This document shows positions 15,363 to 23,235 of a DNA stretch of 37,236 nucleotides, one piece after another. Both the position numbers and the translations under genes were made by a program. Within the stretch, counting starts at the first letter, position 1. The number at the start of each line of letters is the position of its first letter. This DNA is from an uncultured Acetobacteraceae bacterium (GTDB lineage: Bacteria; Pseudomonadota; Alphaproteobacteria; Acetobacterales; Acetobacteraceae): contig CAIXEA010000011.1 of assembly GCA_903918315.1 (NCBI GenBank), positions 1 through 37,236 of the forward strand. Reading direction: 5' to 3'. Under the pieces are notes generated by a model that was given only the letters and a program-made list of their open reading frames with translations, had not been told where the DNA came from and ran no database searches.

Positions 15363-16817
15363 ATGACGATATATGCGATTGAAGGCAGCACGGGTCCCTG
15401 GGAAGTCGTGGTGGGCCTGGAAGTCCACGCCCAGGTGATCAGCAACGCGAAACTGTTCAGCGGCTCCGCCACCACGTTCGGGGCGGAGCCCAACACGCAG
15501 GTCAGCTTCGTTGACGCGGCCTTCCCGGGCATGCTGCCGGTGATCAACCGGGAGGCGGTGGCCCAGGCGGTGCGCACCGGCCTCGGGCTGAACGCGGTGA
15601 TCCACAAGGTCAGCCGCTTCGACCGCAAGAACTATTTCTACGCCGATCTGCCGCAGGGCTATCAGATCAGCCAGTTCGAGCATCCGATCGTCGGCACCGG
15701 CGTCATCGAGGTTGAACTGTCGGACGGTTCCACGAAATCCATCGGCGTCACCCGCCTGCATCTGGAACAGGACGCCGGCAAGTCGCTGCACGACCAGCAT
15801 CCGACCAAGACCTTCATCGACCTCAATCGCTCTGGCGTCGCGCTGATGGAAATCGTGTCGGAGCCCGATATTCGTTCACCGGAGGAAGCGGGCGCCTATC
15901 TGCGCAAGCTGCGGTCCATCCTGCGCTACCTCGGCACCTGCGACGGCAACATGGAAGAAGGGTCCATGCGCGCGGATGTCAACGTCTCGGTGCGCAAACA
16001 TGGCGAACCGTATCGCACGCGGTGCGAGGTCAAGAACGTCAACTCCATCCGGTTCGTGATGCAGGCGGTGGAGGCAGAGGCCGCACGCCAGGTCGAGGTT
16101 TGGGAGAGCGGCGGCACGGTGGTGCAGGAAACCCGCCTGTTCGACAGCAACCGCGGCATCACCCGGCCGATGCGGTCCAAGGAAGACGCGCATGATTACC
16201 GCTATTTCCCGGACCCCGACCTGCTGCCGTTGGTGCTGGATGAGGATTGGATCGCCGGTCTGAAAGCGGCGCTGCCCGAACTGCCGGACGCCAAGCAGGC
16301 CCGGTTCAGGGCCGAATACGGCCTGACTCCCTACGACGCCGGCGTGCTGGTGGCCGAAAAAGCGACGGCGGCGTTCTTCGAAACCGTCGCCAGGGGCCGC
16401 GATGCCAAGATCGCCGCCAACTGGGTGACCGGCGATTTCTTCGCCGCGCTGAACCGGACCGGGGCCACGATCGAGACCTCCCCCGTGAGCGCGGACAATC
16501 TCGGCGCGCTGCTGGACCTGATGGCGGATAAAACCATCAACGGCCGCATCGCCAAGGACGTGTTCGAGGCGATGGTGGAAACCGGCAAGACCCCCGCCGA
16601 AATCGTCGAGGAAAGGGGCCTCAGGCAGGTCACCGACACCAGCGCGATCGACGCCGCGGCGGCCGCCATTCTCGCGGCCAACCCGGACAAGGTGGCGGAT
16701 TACCGGTCCGGCAAGGACAAGCTGTTCGGATTCTTCGTCGGTCAGACGATGAAGGCGATGGCCGGGAAGGGGAACCCGGCTTTGATCAATGAGACGCTGA
16801 AGCGGCTGCTTGGTTAG
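15363..16817 (+). CDS. gatB: Asp/Glu-tRNA amidotransferase subunit B
   Basis: A 484-residue GatB, the subunit that binds the misacylated tRNA, activates the side-chain carboxylate with ATP and accepts ammonia from Gat[14 protein letters not shown] at the start, [45 protein letters not shown] and EVKNVNS are strong family blocks; the C-terminal YqeY-like helical domain is present through [15 protein letters not shown]. Start 15363 is preferred over ATG 15357 because the AGGG at 15352-15355 is then 7 bases away; for 15357 it would be too close. An 85-base gap with a palindromic repeat separates the inserted SDR gene from gatB. Confidence 0.97.
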   Translation: MTIYAIEGSTGPWEVVVGLEVHAQVISNAKLFSGSATTFGAEPNTQVSFVDAAFPGMLPVINREAVAQAVRTGLGLNAVIHKVSRFDRKNYFYADLPQGYQISQFEHPIVGTGVIEVELSDGSTKSIGVTRLHLEQDAGKSLHDQHPTKTFIDLNRSGVALMEIVSEPDIRSPEEAGAYLRKLRSILRYLGTCDGNMEEGSMRADVNVSVRKHGEPYRTRCEVKNVNSIRFVMQAVEAEAARQVEVWESGGTVVQETRLFDSNRGITRPMRSKEDAHDYRYFPDPDLLPLVLDEDWIAGLKAALPELPDAKQARFRAEYGLTPYDAGVLVAEKATAAFFETVARGRDAKIAANWVTGDFFAALNRTGATIETSPVSADNLGALLDLMADKTINGRIAKDVFEAMVETGKTPAEIVEERGLRQVTDTSAIDAAAAAILAANPDKVADYRSGKDKLFGFFVGQTMKAMAGKGNPALINETLKRLLG

Positions 16818-16849
16818 ATGTTACGCATACAGTAGTGTTCCGCCAGGCA

Positions 16850-16886
16850 GGGAGCAGGCCAGACCTTTTGATCTGGCCCTTCTCCC
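16850..16886. terminator. Hairpin between gatB and the small membrane peptide gene
   Basis: GGGAG (16850-16854) and GGCCAGA (16857-16863) pair with TCTGGCC (16872-16878) and CTCCC (16882-16886), making a 12-pair stem with a small internal loop. It lies between the gatB stop (plus) and the stop of the minus-strand small gene, and begins right after the latter. It suits a shared bidirectional terminator, although neither side has a clear T-tract. Confidence 0.5.
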
Positions 16887-16967
16887 TTAGCGTTTCACAA
16901 TGATCTTGACAACGAAAGTCAGTATCACGATGATCCGCTTCGGAAGCTTGAGATGGGTTGTTGACAT
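16887..16967 (-). CDS. Candidate 26-residue hydrophobic cationic membrane peptide
   Basis: A 27-codon frame (with stop) encoding MSTTHLKLPKR, then a hydrophobic core IIVILTFVVKIIV, then KR. The core could span or insert in the membrane, and the ends are basic. Support for translation is a strong Shine-Dalgarno, AAGGAGA (complement of 16974-16980), six bases before the ATG. A strong 12-bp hairpin (16990-17016) lies upstream and another hairpin directly downstream, so the gene is a compact unit of its own. Size and composition recall type I toxin or small membrane-protein genes, but no known family is recognised and no antisense RNA can be shown. The same frame is open much further upstream, but the strong binding site argues for this start. 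Confidence 0.55.
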   Translation of the reverse strand: MSTTHLKLPKRIIVILTFVVKIIVKR

Positions 16968-16989
16968 CTCTTGTCTCCTTGCCTGGTGA

Positions 16990-17016
16990 ACGGCGGTCGG
17001 ACCATCCGGCCGCCGT
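16990..17016. promoter_or_regulatory. Strong hairpin in the leader of the small membrane peptide gene
   Basis: Arms 16990-17001 and 17005-17016 pair over 12 positions with one mismatch or wobble, around a 3-base loop. On the minus strand it lies 9 bases upstream of the Shine-Dalgarno of the 26-residue peptide gene, where it could act as a leader structure. On the plus strand it is followed by CTTCCGTTT, so it might also stop transcription from gatB. The remaining bases 17017-17137 contain nothing I can identify. Confidence 0.45.
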
Positions 17017-17137
17017 CTTCCGTTTAAGGCCTGAATGGTTGAGAAACGGTTAACAGAATTGAAAAAGGTACGGTTTGACCTTCGCCGGCCCGAACCGGGC
17101 GGAACGCTCGCCCGCGTTCCCACACGATCAACGCGAC

Positions 17138-17170
17138 GTGACGGTGTTGCACCATGGCCGAGACCGTCAC
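17138..17170. other. Inverted repeat upstream of mscL
   Basis: GTGACGGT (17138-17145) and ACCGTCAC (17163-17170) form a perfect 8-bp inverted repeat separated by 17 bases, 44 bases before the mscL start. The arm spacing would suit a dimeric regulator or an RNA hairpin; no regulator is identified. Confidence 0.35.
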
Positions 17171-17214
17171 CGCCCTGTATGCTCAACCGAACACCATCGG
17201 ATGAGGATCTCATT

Positions 17215-17667
17215 ATGCTCGCTCCCAAACCGCCGACATGGGTCGGGGACTTCAAGGCGTTCATCATGCGCGGCAATGTGGTCGACCTCGCGGTCGGTAT
17301 CATCATTGGCGCCGCCTTCACCGGTGTTGTCGGCAGCCTGGTCAAGGACGTCATCAACCCGCTGATCGGGCTGCTGACCGGTGGGGTCGATTTCTCCAAC
17401 GTCTTTGTCGCCCTGAACGGCCAGCATTATGCGACGTTGGAGGAGGCTAAGAAGGCCGCCGCGCCGACGGTGAACATCGGTCTGTTCCTCAATGCGATCA
17501 TTCAGTTCGTGATCGTCAGCTTCTCGGTCTTCTGGCTGGTGCGGGTGCTGACGCATCTCAAGGTGCGCGAGGATGCCGCGCCCGCGGCCCCGCCGGCGCC
17601 GTCCAAGAGTGAGGTCCTTCTGGAGGAAATCCGCGATCTTCTGAAAGCCCGGTCCGAGCAGGGCTGA
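17215..17667 (+). CDS. mscL: Large-conductance mechanosensitive channel MscL
   Basis: A 150-residue homopentameric inner-membrane channel that opens under hypo-osmotic stress. The N-terminal amphipathic stretch FKAFIMRGNVVDLAVGIIIGAAF leads into TM1 with the Gly/Ala-rich pore lining; VVGSLVKDVINPLIGLL is canonical. A periplasmic loop follows (FVALNGQHYATLEEAKKA), then TM2 (LFLNAIIQFVIVSFSVFWLV). The C-terminal bundle is in SEVLLEEIRDLLK. Start 17215 is set by GAGG eight bases upstream and by the fit to family length; the same frame is open further upstream but unlike the family. The last base of its stop is the first base of the cobW-type ATG. Confidence 0.96.
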   Translation: MLAPKPPTWVGDFKAFIMRGNVVDLAVGIIIGAAFTGVVGSLVKDVINPLIGLLTGGVDFSNVFVALNGQHYATLEEAKKAAAPTVNIGLFLNAIIQFVIVSFSVFWLVRVLTHLKVREDAAPAAPPAPSKSEVLLEEIRDLLKARSEQG

Positions 17668-18656
17668 TGATCCCGGTCTCGGTCGTCACCGGGTTCCTCG
17701 GCAGCGGCAAGACCACGCTCATCGGCCGTATTCTGCGTGATCCCGGCTTCAATCGCACCGCCGTCATCGTCAACGAGTTCGGCGAGATCGGTCTGGATCA
17801 CGATCTGATCGCCAGCAGCGACGAAACCTTGCTGGCCCTTACGACCGGCTGCCTCTGCTGTGCCGTGCGCGGCGATCTGGTGGAGACATTGCTCGACCTG
17901 CGCCGCCGCCGGGCTGCCGGGTCCGCTGTGTTTGATCGGGTGTTGATCGAAACCTCGGGCCTGGCCGATCCGGCACCGATTCTGCACGCGCTGATGACGG
18001 ATGGCGGGGTGACGGAAGCGTTCGTCATCGATGGCGTGGTGACGGTGGTCGATGCCATGCACGGTGACGCCGCCCTCGACAGTCATCCCGAGGCCCGGCG
18101 CCAGGCGGCCCTGGCCGATCGGCTGGTGATCAGCAAGTTGGATGTGGTTGGGGATAATGCGGCGCTGATGGCGCGTCTCGCGGCGCTGAATCCGGGCGCC
18201 GATATCATTCCGGCCGCGGCGGTGACGGCGGCGTCGTGCTTCGCCCCCTCCGACCCCGAGGCGCGGGCCTTGCGTTTGGCGTCGGTGCCGGACCAGCGGG
18301 GTGGCGCCCCCTTTTCGACGGCGCGGCACACCGACGGGATCGAAACGTTCAGCCTGGTCCGGGACAGGCCGGTGCCGGCCTTGGCCCTGACGATGCTGTT
18401 GCAGGCTCTGACCGAACATTGCGGGTCACGGTTGCTGCGGGTGAAGGGGCTGGTGGAGGTGGCGGAAATGCCCGGCCAACCGGCGGTCATCCATGGCGTG
18501 CAGCATGTCTTCACACCGCCGTCGTTTCTGCCGCGGTGGCCGTCAGCGGATCATTCCACGCGGATGGTCTTTATCGCGCGCGATGTCCCACGGTATTTCC
18601 CCGCCCGTTTGCTGGCGGCGATTGAGGCGGAAGTGTTGGACACCACGGTTCGGTGA
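17667..18656 (+). CDS. CobW/COG0523 family G3E GTPase
   Basis: A 329-residue P-loop GTPase of the CobW/YjiA/ZNG1 family of metal-insertion chaperones. Walker A is GFLGSGKTT (9-17), NEFGE (36-40) is the switch region, the metal-binding CxCC motif is GCLCC at 61-65, and ETSGLADPAP follows. The guanine-specificity motif reads SKLD instead of the usual NKxD. The C-terminal CobW domain (LLRVKGLVEVAEMPGQPAVIHGVQHVF) is present. There is no His-rich metal-storage loop, so the metal is not predictable. It overlaps mscL by one base, implying translational coupling, but no functional link between them is evident. Confidence 0.93.
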   Translation: MIPVSVVTGFLGSGKTTLIGRILRDPGFNRTAVIVNEFGEIGLDHDLIASSDETLLALTTGCLCCAVRGDLVETLLDLRRRRAAGSAVFDRVLIETSGLADPAPILHALMTDGGVTEAFVIDGVVTVVDAMHGDAALDSHPEARRQAALADRLVISKLDVVGDNAALMARLAALNPGADIIPAAAVTAASCFAPSDPEARALRLASVPDQRGGAPFSTARHTDGIETFSLVRDRPVPALALTMLLQALTEHCGSRLLRVKGLVEVAEMPGQPAVIHGVQHVFTPPSFLPRWPSADHSTRMVFIARDVPRYFPARLLAAIEAEVLDTTVR

Positions 18657-18688
18657 TCGCGCCCCCACCCTCAACCCCCACCCTGACC

Positions 18689-18703
18689 CCCGGGCTGCCC
18701 GGG
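18689..18703 (+). other. Short GC hairpin before the solute-binding protein gene
   Basis: CCCGGG (18689-18694), a 3-base spacer and CCCGGG (18698-18703) can form a six-pair stem in the gap between the GTPase gene and the solute-binding protein gene. There is no T-tract. It may mark the end of the mscL-cobW unit. Confidence 0.25.
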
Positions 18704-18760
18704 TACTGGCCCCAGGCGCGCCAGGATCGTACACTTTCCGGCAAGAACGGGAGGATGACC

Positions 18761-20341
18761 ATGCGAAGACGTAGCCTCATGCTGGCCGCCGCCGCCGCCC
18801 CGCTGGCGCGCCCGGCGCTGGGCGGGGCCTCATCGACCCTGCGTTTCGTGCCGCAATCGCCCTTGGCCAGCCTCGATCCGGTCTGGACCAGTGCCATGAC
18901 GACCCGCAACGTCGGGTTCATGATCTATGACGTGCTGTTCGGGCGCGATGAGACCATGACCCCAAAGCCGCAAATGCTCGCGGGCTACACGATCGAGGAT
19001 GACGGCAAGCGCTGGGTGATGACGCTGCGGCCGGATCAGTGGTTTCACGATGGGGAGCCAGTACTGGCCCGTGACTGCGTGGCATCCCTGAAGCGCTGGA
19101 TGCAGCGCGATCCCGGTGGCGCCACCCTGGCCGCGCGGCTGGACGCGATCGAGGTGACCAATGACCGCACGTTCACCATCCGCCTCAAGAAACCCTTTCC
19201 CGCATTGCCGACGCTGCTGTCGAAGTTTCAGACCGCGGCGATCATGGTGCCCCAGCGCATCGCCGAGGGCACCGATCCTTTCAAGCAGATGACGGAGAGT
19301 ATCGGCAGCGGGCCGTTCCGCTTCCTGCCCGATGAATATGTCATCGGCAGCCACGCCGCGATGGCGCGGTTCGATCGATACGTACCCCGCGACGAACCCG
19401 CCAGCTTCACCGCCGGCGGGCACCGGGTGCTGGTCGATCGGGTTGAATGGAAAATGATTCCCGACGCCGCCACCGCCGCCAATGCCCTGATCACGGGGGA
19501 GGTGGATTGGCTGGAAATGCCGATGCCCGATCTGCTGCCCATGCTGAAGAAGGCACCCAATGTCGTCCTCGGTCGGCTCGACGAATGGGGCTTCATCAGC
19601 CAGCTCCGTCCCAACCATCTCAATCCGCCGACGAACCAGGTGCTGTTCCGCCGGGCCCTGCTGGCCGCGATCAATCAGCGGGAGGTGATGGATGGTATGA
19701 TGGGCGGTGACCCCGAGGGAACCGTCGTCCCGCAGGGATATCTGACCACCGGCAAGCCCGAGGTCGATCGCGCCGGCATCGAAGCGCTGACAACCCCCAA
19801 GAGCACCGAGGCGGTGAAGGCGATGCTGGCGGAGTCGGGTTACAAGGGTGAGAAGATCGTCCTGCTGCATACCTCCGACCAGCCTTTCTACAATGCCGCC
19901 ACCCTGGTCGTCGCCGATGCGCTCACCCGGGTCGGGATCAATATTGACGACCAGGTGATGGACTGGGGCACGGTGTTGCAACGCCGGGCGAGCAAGAACC
20001 CGCTCGATAAAGGCGGCTGGTCGCTGTTTGTCAGCGTCACCCCGGTGCCGGAATACCGCGATCCCCTGCTGGGTTCCCTGCTGCGGGGCAACGGCAAGGA
20101 TGCCTGGATCGGATGGCCGGACAATCCGCGGATCGAAGCGGCCTATAACACCTGGCTCGATACCGCGGACGAGGCGGAAAAGACCCGGCTGGAGCGGGAG
20201 ATTCAGCTGGCGGCGTTCGACGCCGTGCCGTTCATCCCGCTCGGCCGTTATATGCCGCGCGCGGCCTGGGCCAAAGGTGTCAGCCACCCGCTGAAGGGGC
20301 CGGCGCCGGTGTTCTGGAATGTCAGCAAGGATGAGAAATAG
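18761..20341 (+). CDS. ABC transporter substrate-binding protein, family 5 (SBP_bac_5)
   Basis: A 526-residue extracytoplasmic solute-binding protein of the peptide/nickel/opine family. The signal MRRRSLMLAAAAAPLARPALGG resembles a Tat signal (twin Arg, Ala-rich core). LDPVWTSAMTTRNVGFMIYDVLFGRD, WVMTLRPDQWFHDGEPVLARDCVAS and SIGSGPFRF are standard family blocks. The start at 18761 is favoured because GGGAGG ends six bases before it; ATG 18755 sits directly on that binding site. No permease or ATPase gene is nearby, so it is an orphan binding protein that must rely on components elsewhere. It faces the frameshifted SMP-30 gene with only three bases between stop codons. The ligand is unknown. 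Confidence 0.92.
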   Translation: MRRRSLMLAAAAAPLARPALGGASSTLRFVPQSPLASLDPVWTSAMTTRNVGFMIYDVLFGRDETMTPKPQMLAGYTIEDDGKRWVMTLRPDQWFHDGEPVLARDCVASLKRWMQRDPGGATLAARLDAIEVTNDRTFTIRLKKPFPALPTLLSKFQTAAIMVPQRIAEGTDPFKQMTESIGSGPFRFLPDEYVIGSHAAMARFDRYVPRDEPASFTAGGHRVLVDRVEWKMIPDAATAANALITGEVDWLEMPMPDLLPMLKKAPNVVLGRLDEWGFISQLRPNHLNPPTNQVLFRRALLAAINQREVMDGMMGGDPEGTVVPQGYLTTGKPEVDRAGIEALTTPKSTEAVKAMLAESGYKGEKIVLLHTSDQPFYNAATLVVADALTRVGINIDDQVMDWGTVLQRRASKNPLDKGGWSLFVSVTPVPEYRDPLLGSLLRGNGKDAWIGWPDNPRIEAAYNTWLDTADEAEKTRLEREIQLAAFDAVPFIPLGRYMPRAAWAKGVSHPLKGPAPVFWNVSKDEK

Positions 20342-20344
20342 GCA

Positions 20345-21207
20345 TTAACCCCGGGTCTTGTACCACGGCACCGGCATGCCGGCTGTCCGGGTGCGCAGCG
20401 TATAGACCGAGGTGCTCGCGGTCAGCATCAGGGTGCGCAGGTCCGGCCCGCCAAAGGCGATATTGGCGCAGACTTCGGGCGTTTCGATGATGCCGATCCG
20501 GCGGCCGTCGGGAGTGAACACCCAGACACCGGTGGCGCCGGTGCAATAGACCCGGCCCAGCTGATCCACTTTCATCCCATCCGGCACGCCGTTGGTGGCG
20601 TCGATGGACATGTCGGCGAATATCCGCCGGCGCAGCATCTGGCCCGCGGCGTCCAGTTCGATCGCGTGGATATACTGCGTCCAGCGTGTGTTGGCGACGT
20701 AGAGGGTCTTTCGTCCGGCGAGAGCGCCAGGCCATTGGGATATTCGACCCAGGCAACCCGATGGCACGCCCCGTCCGGGGTCAGCCGGTAGACGGCGCCC
20801 TCACCCACATCGCGGTTCCGGATGGGCACGCGCAGCGCCGGATCGGTAAAAAACAGCGTGCCATCGCTGCGGCAGATGACGTCATTCGGGCGATTCAGCC
20901 GCTGACCCTCGTGCTGATCGAGCAGGATGGTGACGGCGCCATCCGCCTCGGTGCGGGTCAGGCGGCGGCTGTCGCCCTCGCAGTTGATCAGACGCCCTTG
21001 CAGATCGAAGGTCGTGCCGTTGCCGCCGCCGGTGACACGGACCAGTTCATGTTTATGGCCAGGTTCAATGCGGAACAGCTTGTTGTCTCGGACATCGACG
21101 AAATAGAAGAACCCATCGGGGTGCCAGACCGGCCCCTCGGTGAAGACAAAGCCGCCGGCAATTTTGTCGAAGACAGTTGTTTCCAGAATGTCGTCGAGCG
21201 TTTCCAT
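20345..21207 (-). pseudogene. SMP-30/gluconolactonase-like protein, frameshifted
   Basis: The 5' part (21207 down to about 20712) encodes METLDDILE and then FTEGPVWHPDG, RLNRPNDVICRSDGTLFFTDP and YPNGLALSPDE, classic six-bladed propeller motifs with the metal ligands Glu and Asn. After SPDE the frame runs into Ser/Pro-rich nonsense. The true continuation, KTLYVANTRW to the C-terminus (NGVPDGMKVDQLG, CANIAFGGPDLRTLMLT), is in another frame, ending at 20345. One missing base in the A-run of the coding strand (TTT at 20709-20711, plus strand) explains the break: GAC GAA AAG would restore the reading. Total span 863 bases, about 288 codons, is normal for the family. It is a recent pseudogene or a sequencing error. 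Intact relatives hydrolyse sugar lactones. Confidence 0.85.
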
Positions 21208-21308
21208 GGTAATTCTTCCCCCGGCCCGGTTGGGCGTCACCGTGATAAAATGATACTTGGTTATAAAGCAGTATGCGAGGCCAATCACCATCGGCGCCCC
21301 GCCTCTGG

Positions 21309-21335
21309 TTCGACCCGGCGGCAATCCGCTATAAT
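21309..21335 (+). promoter_or_regulatory. Putative promoter of the cyclase gene
   Basis: A perfect TATAAT lies at 21330-21335, 25 bases before the ATG at 21361. A weak -35 (TTCGAC, 21309-21314) is 15 bases upstream of it. The ribosome binding site CAGGAGA (21347-21353) follows. The 153-base region between the divergent SMP-30 and cyclase genes is relatively AT-rich at 21240-21275, where the opposite promoter may lie. Confidence 0.45.
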
Positions 21336-21360
21336 ACGATCACAGCCAGGAGACTGACGG

Positions 21361-22050
21361 ATGGAACTGATCGATCTGAGCCGAGAGCTCTTTCACCGCA
21401 CCCAGGCGCATCCGTCGCATCCGCCCGTCATCATCACCGTCTGGGGCGATCATTCAGAAAAGAAGGTCGCCGGGAACACGGTCTTTACGTCGAAGGCCTT
21501 GTCACTGGCGATGTCGGATCACGCTGGCACGCATGTCGACGCGCCCGTGCATTTCGATCCACGGCCAGGGGCGGCCTCGATCGACGAAATGCCGCTGGAG
21601 AAATTCTATACGTCGGCCATCTGCCTCGACCTGTCGCATGTGCCGCTCAAGGGCGCGGTGACGGTGCCGGAGATGGAAGCCGCGCTCGCTGCCTCCGGCC
21701 AGGAGATCAGGCCTGGCGACACGGTGCTGCTGTATATGGCGACCAATGAGCGGCTGCTGGGCAAGCCGGGCTATCTGCATGATTTTCCGGGTCTGGCGCT
21801 TGAATCCGTGCACTGGCTGGCCGATCGCGGTATCGGCATGTTTGGGGTCGAGGCGATCAGTCCCGCGCCGGAAGGCGAACTGAATTTCCAGGCCCACATG
21901 GCCTGCGCCGAACGGGGCATCACCCATATCGAATGCCTGGCCAATCTCGAAAAGCTCATCGGCCGCGGCCGGTTCCGCTTCATCGGGTTCCCCCTCAGGA
22001 TCCGCGGCGGCACCGCGAGCCCGATTCGCGCGGTCGCGCTGTTCGACTGA
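21361..22050 (+). CDS. Metal-dependent cyclase-family hydrolase (kynurenine formamidase-like)
   Basis: A 229-residue member of the cyclase/KynB fold. The metal-binding motif HxGTHxDxPxHF is present as HAGTHVDAPVHF at residues 54-65, and the start MELIDLSREL is typical. Later blocks VLLYMATNE, GVEAISPAP and THIECLANLEKL fit family members that hydrolyse N-formylkynurenine, isatin or cyclic and aromatic amides. Physiological substrate is not predictable. A good ribosome binding site (CAGGAGA) and a consensus -10 precede it. The next gene, an SRPBCC protein, begins at the base after its stop codon, so the two are co-transcribed. Divergent from the frameshifted SMP-30 gene. Confidence 0.88.
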   Translation: MELIDLSRELFHRTQAHPSHPPVIITVWGDHSEKKVAGNTVFTSKALSLAMSDHAGTHVDAPVHFDPRPGAASIDEMPLEKFYTSAICLDLSHVPLKGAVTVPEMEAALAASGQEIRPGDTVLLYMATNERLLGKPGYLHDFPGLALESVHWLADRGIGMFGVEAISPAPEGELNFQAHMACAERGITHIECLANLEKLIGRGRFRFIGFPLRIRGGTASPIRAVALFD

Positions 22051-22524
22051 ATGCAGATCGAGGTCAAAGTCGCGATCACCATCCGCCGATCACGGGCGGA
22101 CATCGCTGAGGTGATGTTCGATCCGCTGCTGGCCCCGGCCTGGATGGGCGATGTCATGTATTCAGAGGTATCCGCCCCCGCCGCCGTGCCGGTCGGGGGC
22201 ACCTTTGAGTGGGTGCGCGTCTTCGCGGGCAATGAAATGACGGAAGTGGTGGAAGTGCTGGAACGCAAGCCCAACGTCACCCTGTCCTGGCGCACCCGCG
22301 GCAGCCTGCGCACCACGATCCGCTTCGCGCTGGAGGGCATTCCCGAAGGCGCGGTGGTGCGGTGCTGGACGAAGGTGGAAGTCAGCGGATTCTGGTGGCT
22401 GCTGCTGCCGGTCCTGTCCACGATGCTCAAACGTGCCATGACCCGCGATCTGCGTGACCTCAAGCAGTTCATGGAATCGGGCGAATATCGGACCTGGTGG
22501 CTGGAGAACGGCAGCACCCTCTGA
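22051..22524 (+). CDS. SRPBCC (START/polyketide-cyclase-like) protein
   Basis: A 157-residue small helix-grip protein. The opening strand QIEVKVAITIRRSRADIAEVMFDP, the WMGDV turn, a central GGTFEWVRVFAGNEMTEVVEVLERKPNVTLSW sheet and a long C-terminal helix (STMLKRAMTRDLRDLKQFMES) are characteristic of the SRPBCC/Bet v1-like fold that encloses a hydrophobic ligand pocket. No catalytic residues can be assigned. Aromatic-rich WWLLLPVL before the last helix could line the pocket or contact a membrane. It begins directly after the cyclase stop codon, suggesting a paired function. It converges on the EEP gene, with nine bases between the stops. Confidence 0.75.
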   Translation: MQIEVKVAITIRRSRADIAEVMFDPLLAPAWMGDVMYSEVSAPAAVPVGGTFEWVRVFAGNEMTEVVEVLERKPNVTLSWRTRGSLRTTIRFALEGIPEGAVVRCWTKVEVSGFWWLLLPVLSTMLKRAMTRDLRDLKQFMESGEYRTWWLENGSTL

Positions 22525-22533
22525 CCCCTTGTG

Positions 22534-23235
22534 TCAGCGCAGATCCAGCCGGAGCATCGAATGATCCGATAGCCCGGCCTCCCGCACGGTATGGACGTAG
22601 CCGATATCGGCGGTGCGGCGCGCGATGCGGGGGGAGGCGAAGGCGTGGTCGATCCGGAACCCGTTGCGGCGGTGGCTATACCAGCTGAACTCCCGCCCCT
22701 CCGGATAGCGGTCGCGCCACAGGTCGCGGAACCCCGCCTCCTGCACGGTATCCATGAACCGGGCGGTGACGTCGAAACTGCCGGGTTCGTCGACAAAGGC
22801 GCGGCAGGTGTTGAAATCACCGATGGCGACGGCGGAGGTTTGCGTGCGCTGCGACAGGGACGCGATCAATGCCTCCCAATAAGGGATCTTGGCGCGCAGA
22901 TTGGGCATGTAGACACCAATCAGGTGCACGCGGCCGATGCTTGTGTGCAACAGGCGCCAGGGCTCCGGCAGCGTGGAGCTGATCGGTCCGTGCTCGCGGA
23001 TCGGGCGCTTGGAGGCGATCAGCACGCCGTTGCGCCCGGGCGGCGGGCGGTGCGCGGTCAACCAGCGATAGCCCAGGTCCGCCAGGGCGTCCCGCAATGG
23101 CGGGCCGGACGGACCATCGCGGTATTCGGTCAGCACCAGCACGTCGGCCGCCTGCTCCGCCAAGGCCGCGGCGATGCGGGGGACGCGTGCGCCCCCGCCG
23201 GCGCGGATGTTCCAGGTGACGATGCGCAGCGTCAC
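22534..23235 (-). CDS. Endonuclease/exonuclease/phosphatase (EEP) family protein
   Basis: A 233-residue EEP-fold phosphoesterase. TLRIVTWNIRAGGG gives the Asn9 metal/phosphate motif, LVLTEYRDG the catalytic Glu37, IGDFNTCRAF the Asp-x-Asn pair, YSHRRNGFRIDHAFAS the RIDH motif and GLSDHSMLRLDL the final Asp-His. All catalytic blocks are present. The family includes DNA-repair nucleases, sphingomyelinases and inositol phosphatases; WYSHRRNGFRIDH is suggestive of an exonuclease III-like enzyme, but the substrate is open. The start is a GTG at 23235 that overlaps the SDR stop by four bases (GTGA); no in-frame ATG lies near the first strand. It is co-directional with the SDR upstream and probably coupled to it. 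Confidence 0.85.
   Translation of the reverse strand: MTLRIVTWNIRAGGGARVPRIAAALAEQAADVLVLTEYRDGPSGPPLRDALADLGYRWLTAHRPPPGRNGVLIASKRPIREHGPISSTLPEPWRLLHTSIGRVHLIGVYMPNLRAKIPYWEALIASLSQRTQTSAVAIGDFNTCRAFVDEPGSFDVTARFMDTVQEAGFRDLWRDRYPEGREFSWYSHRRNGFRIDHAFASPRIARRTADIGYVHTVREAGLSDHSMLRLDLR

Noticed and set aside
18830-20287. A 485-codon minus-strand open frame opposite the solute-binding protein gene
   Set aside because: Shadow frame; the plus-strand protein has clear family blocks and a ribosome binding site.
21240-21275. Possible GntR-type operator in the SMP-30/cyclase divergent region (ATACTT...AGTAT)
   Set aside because: The arms are only five bases and do not match a known operator consensus well enough; no regulator gene lies nearby.
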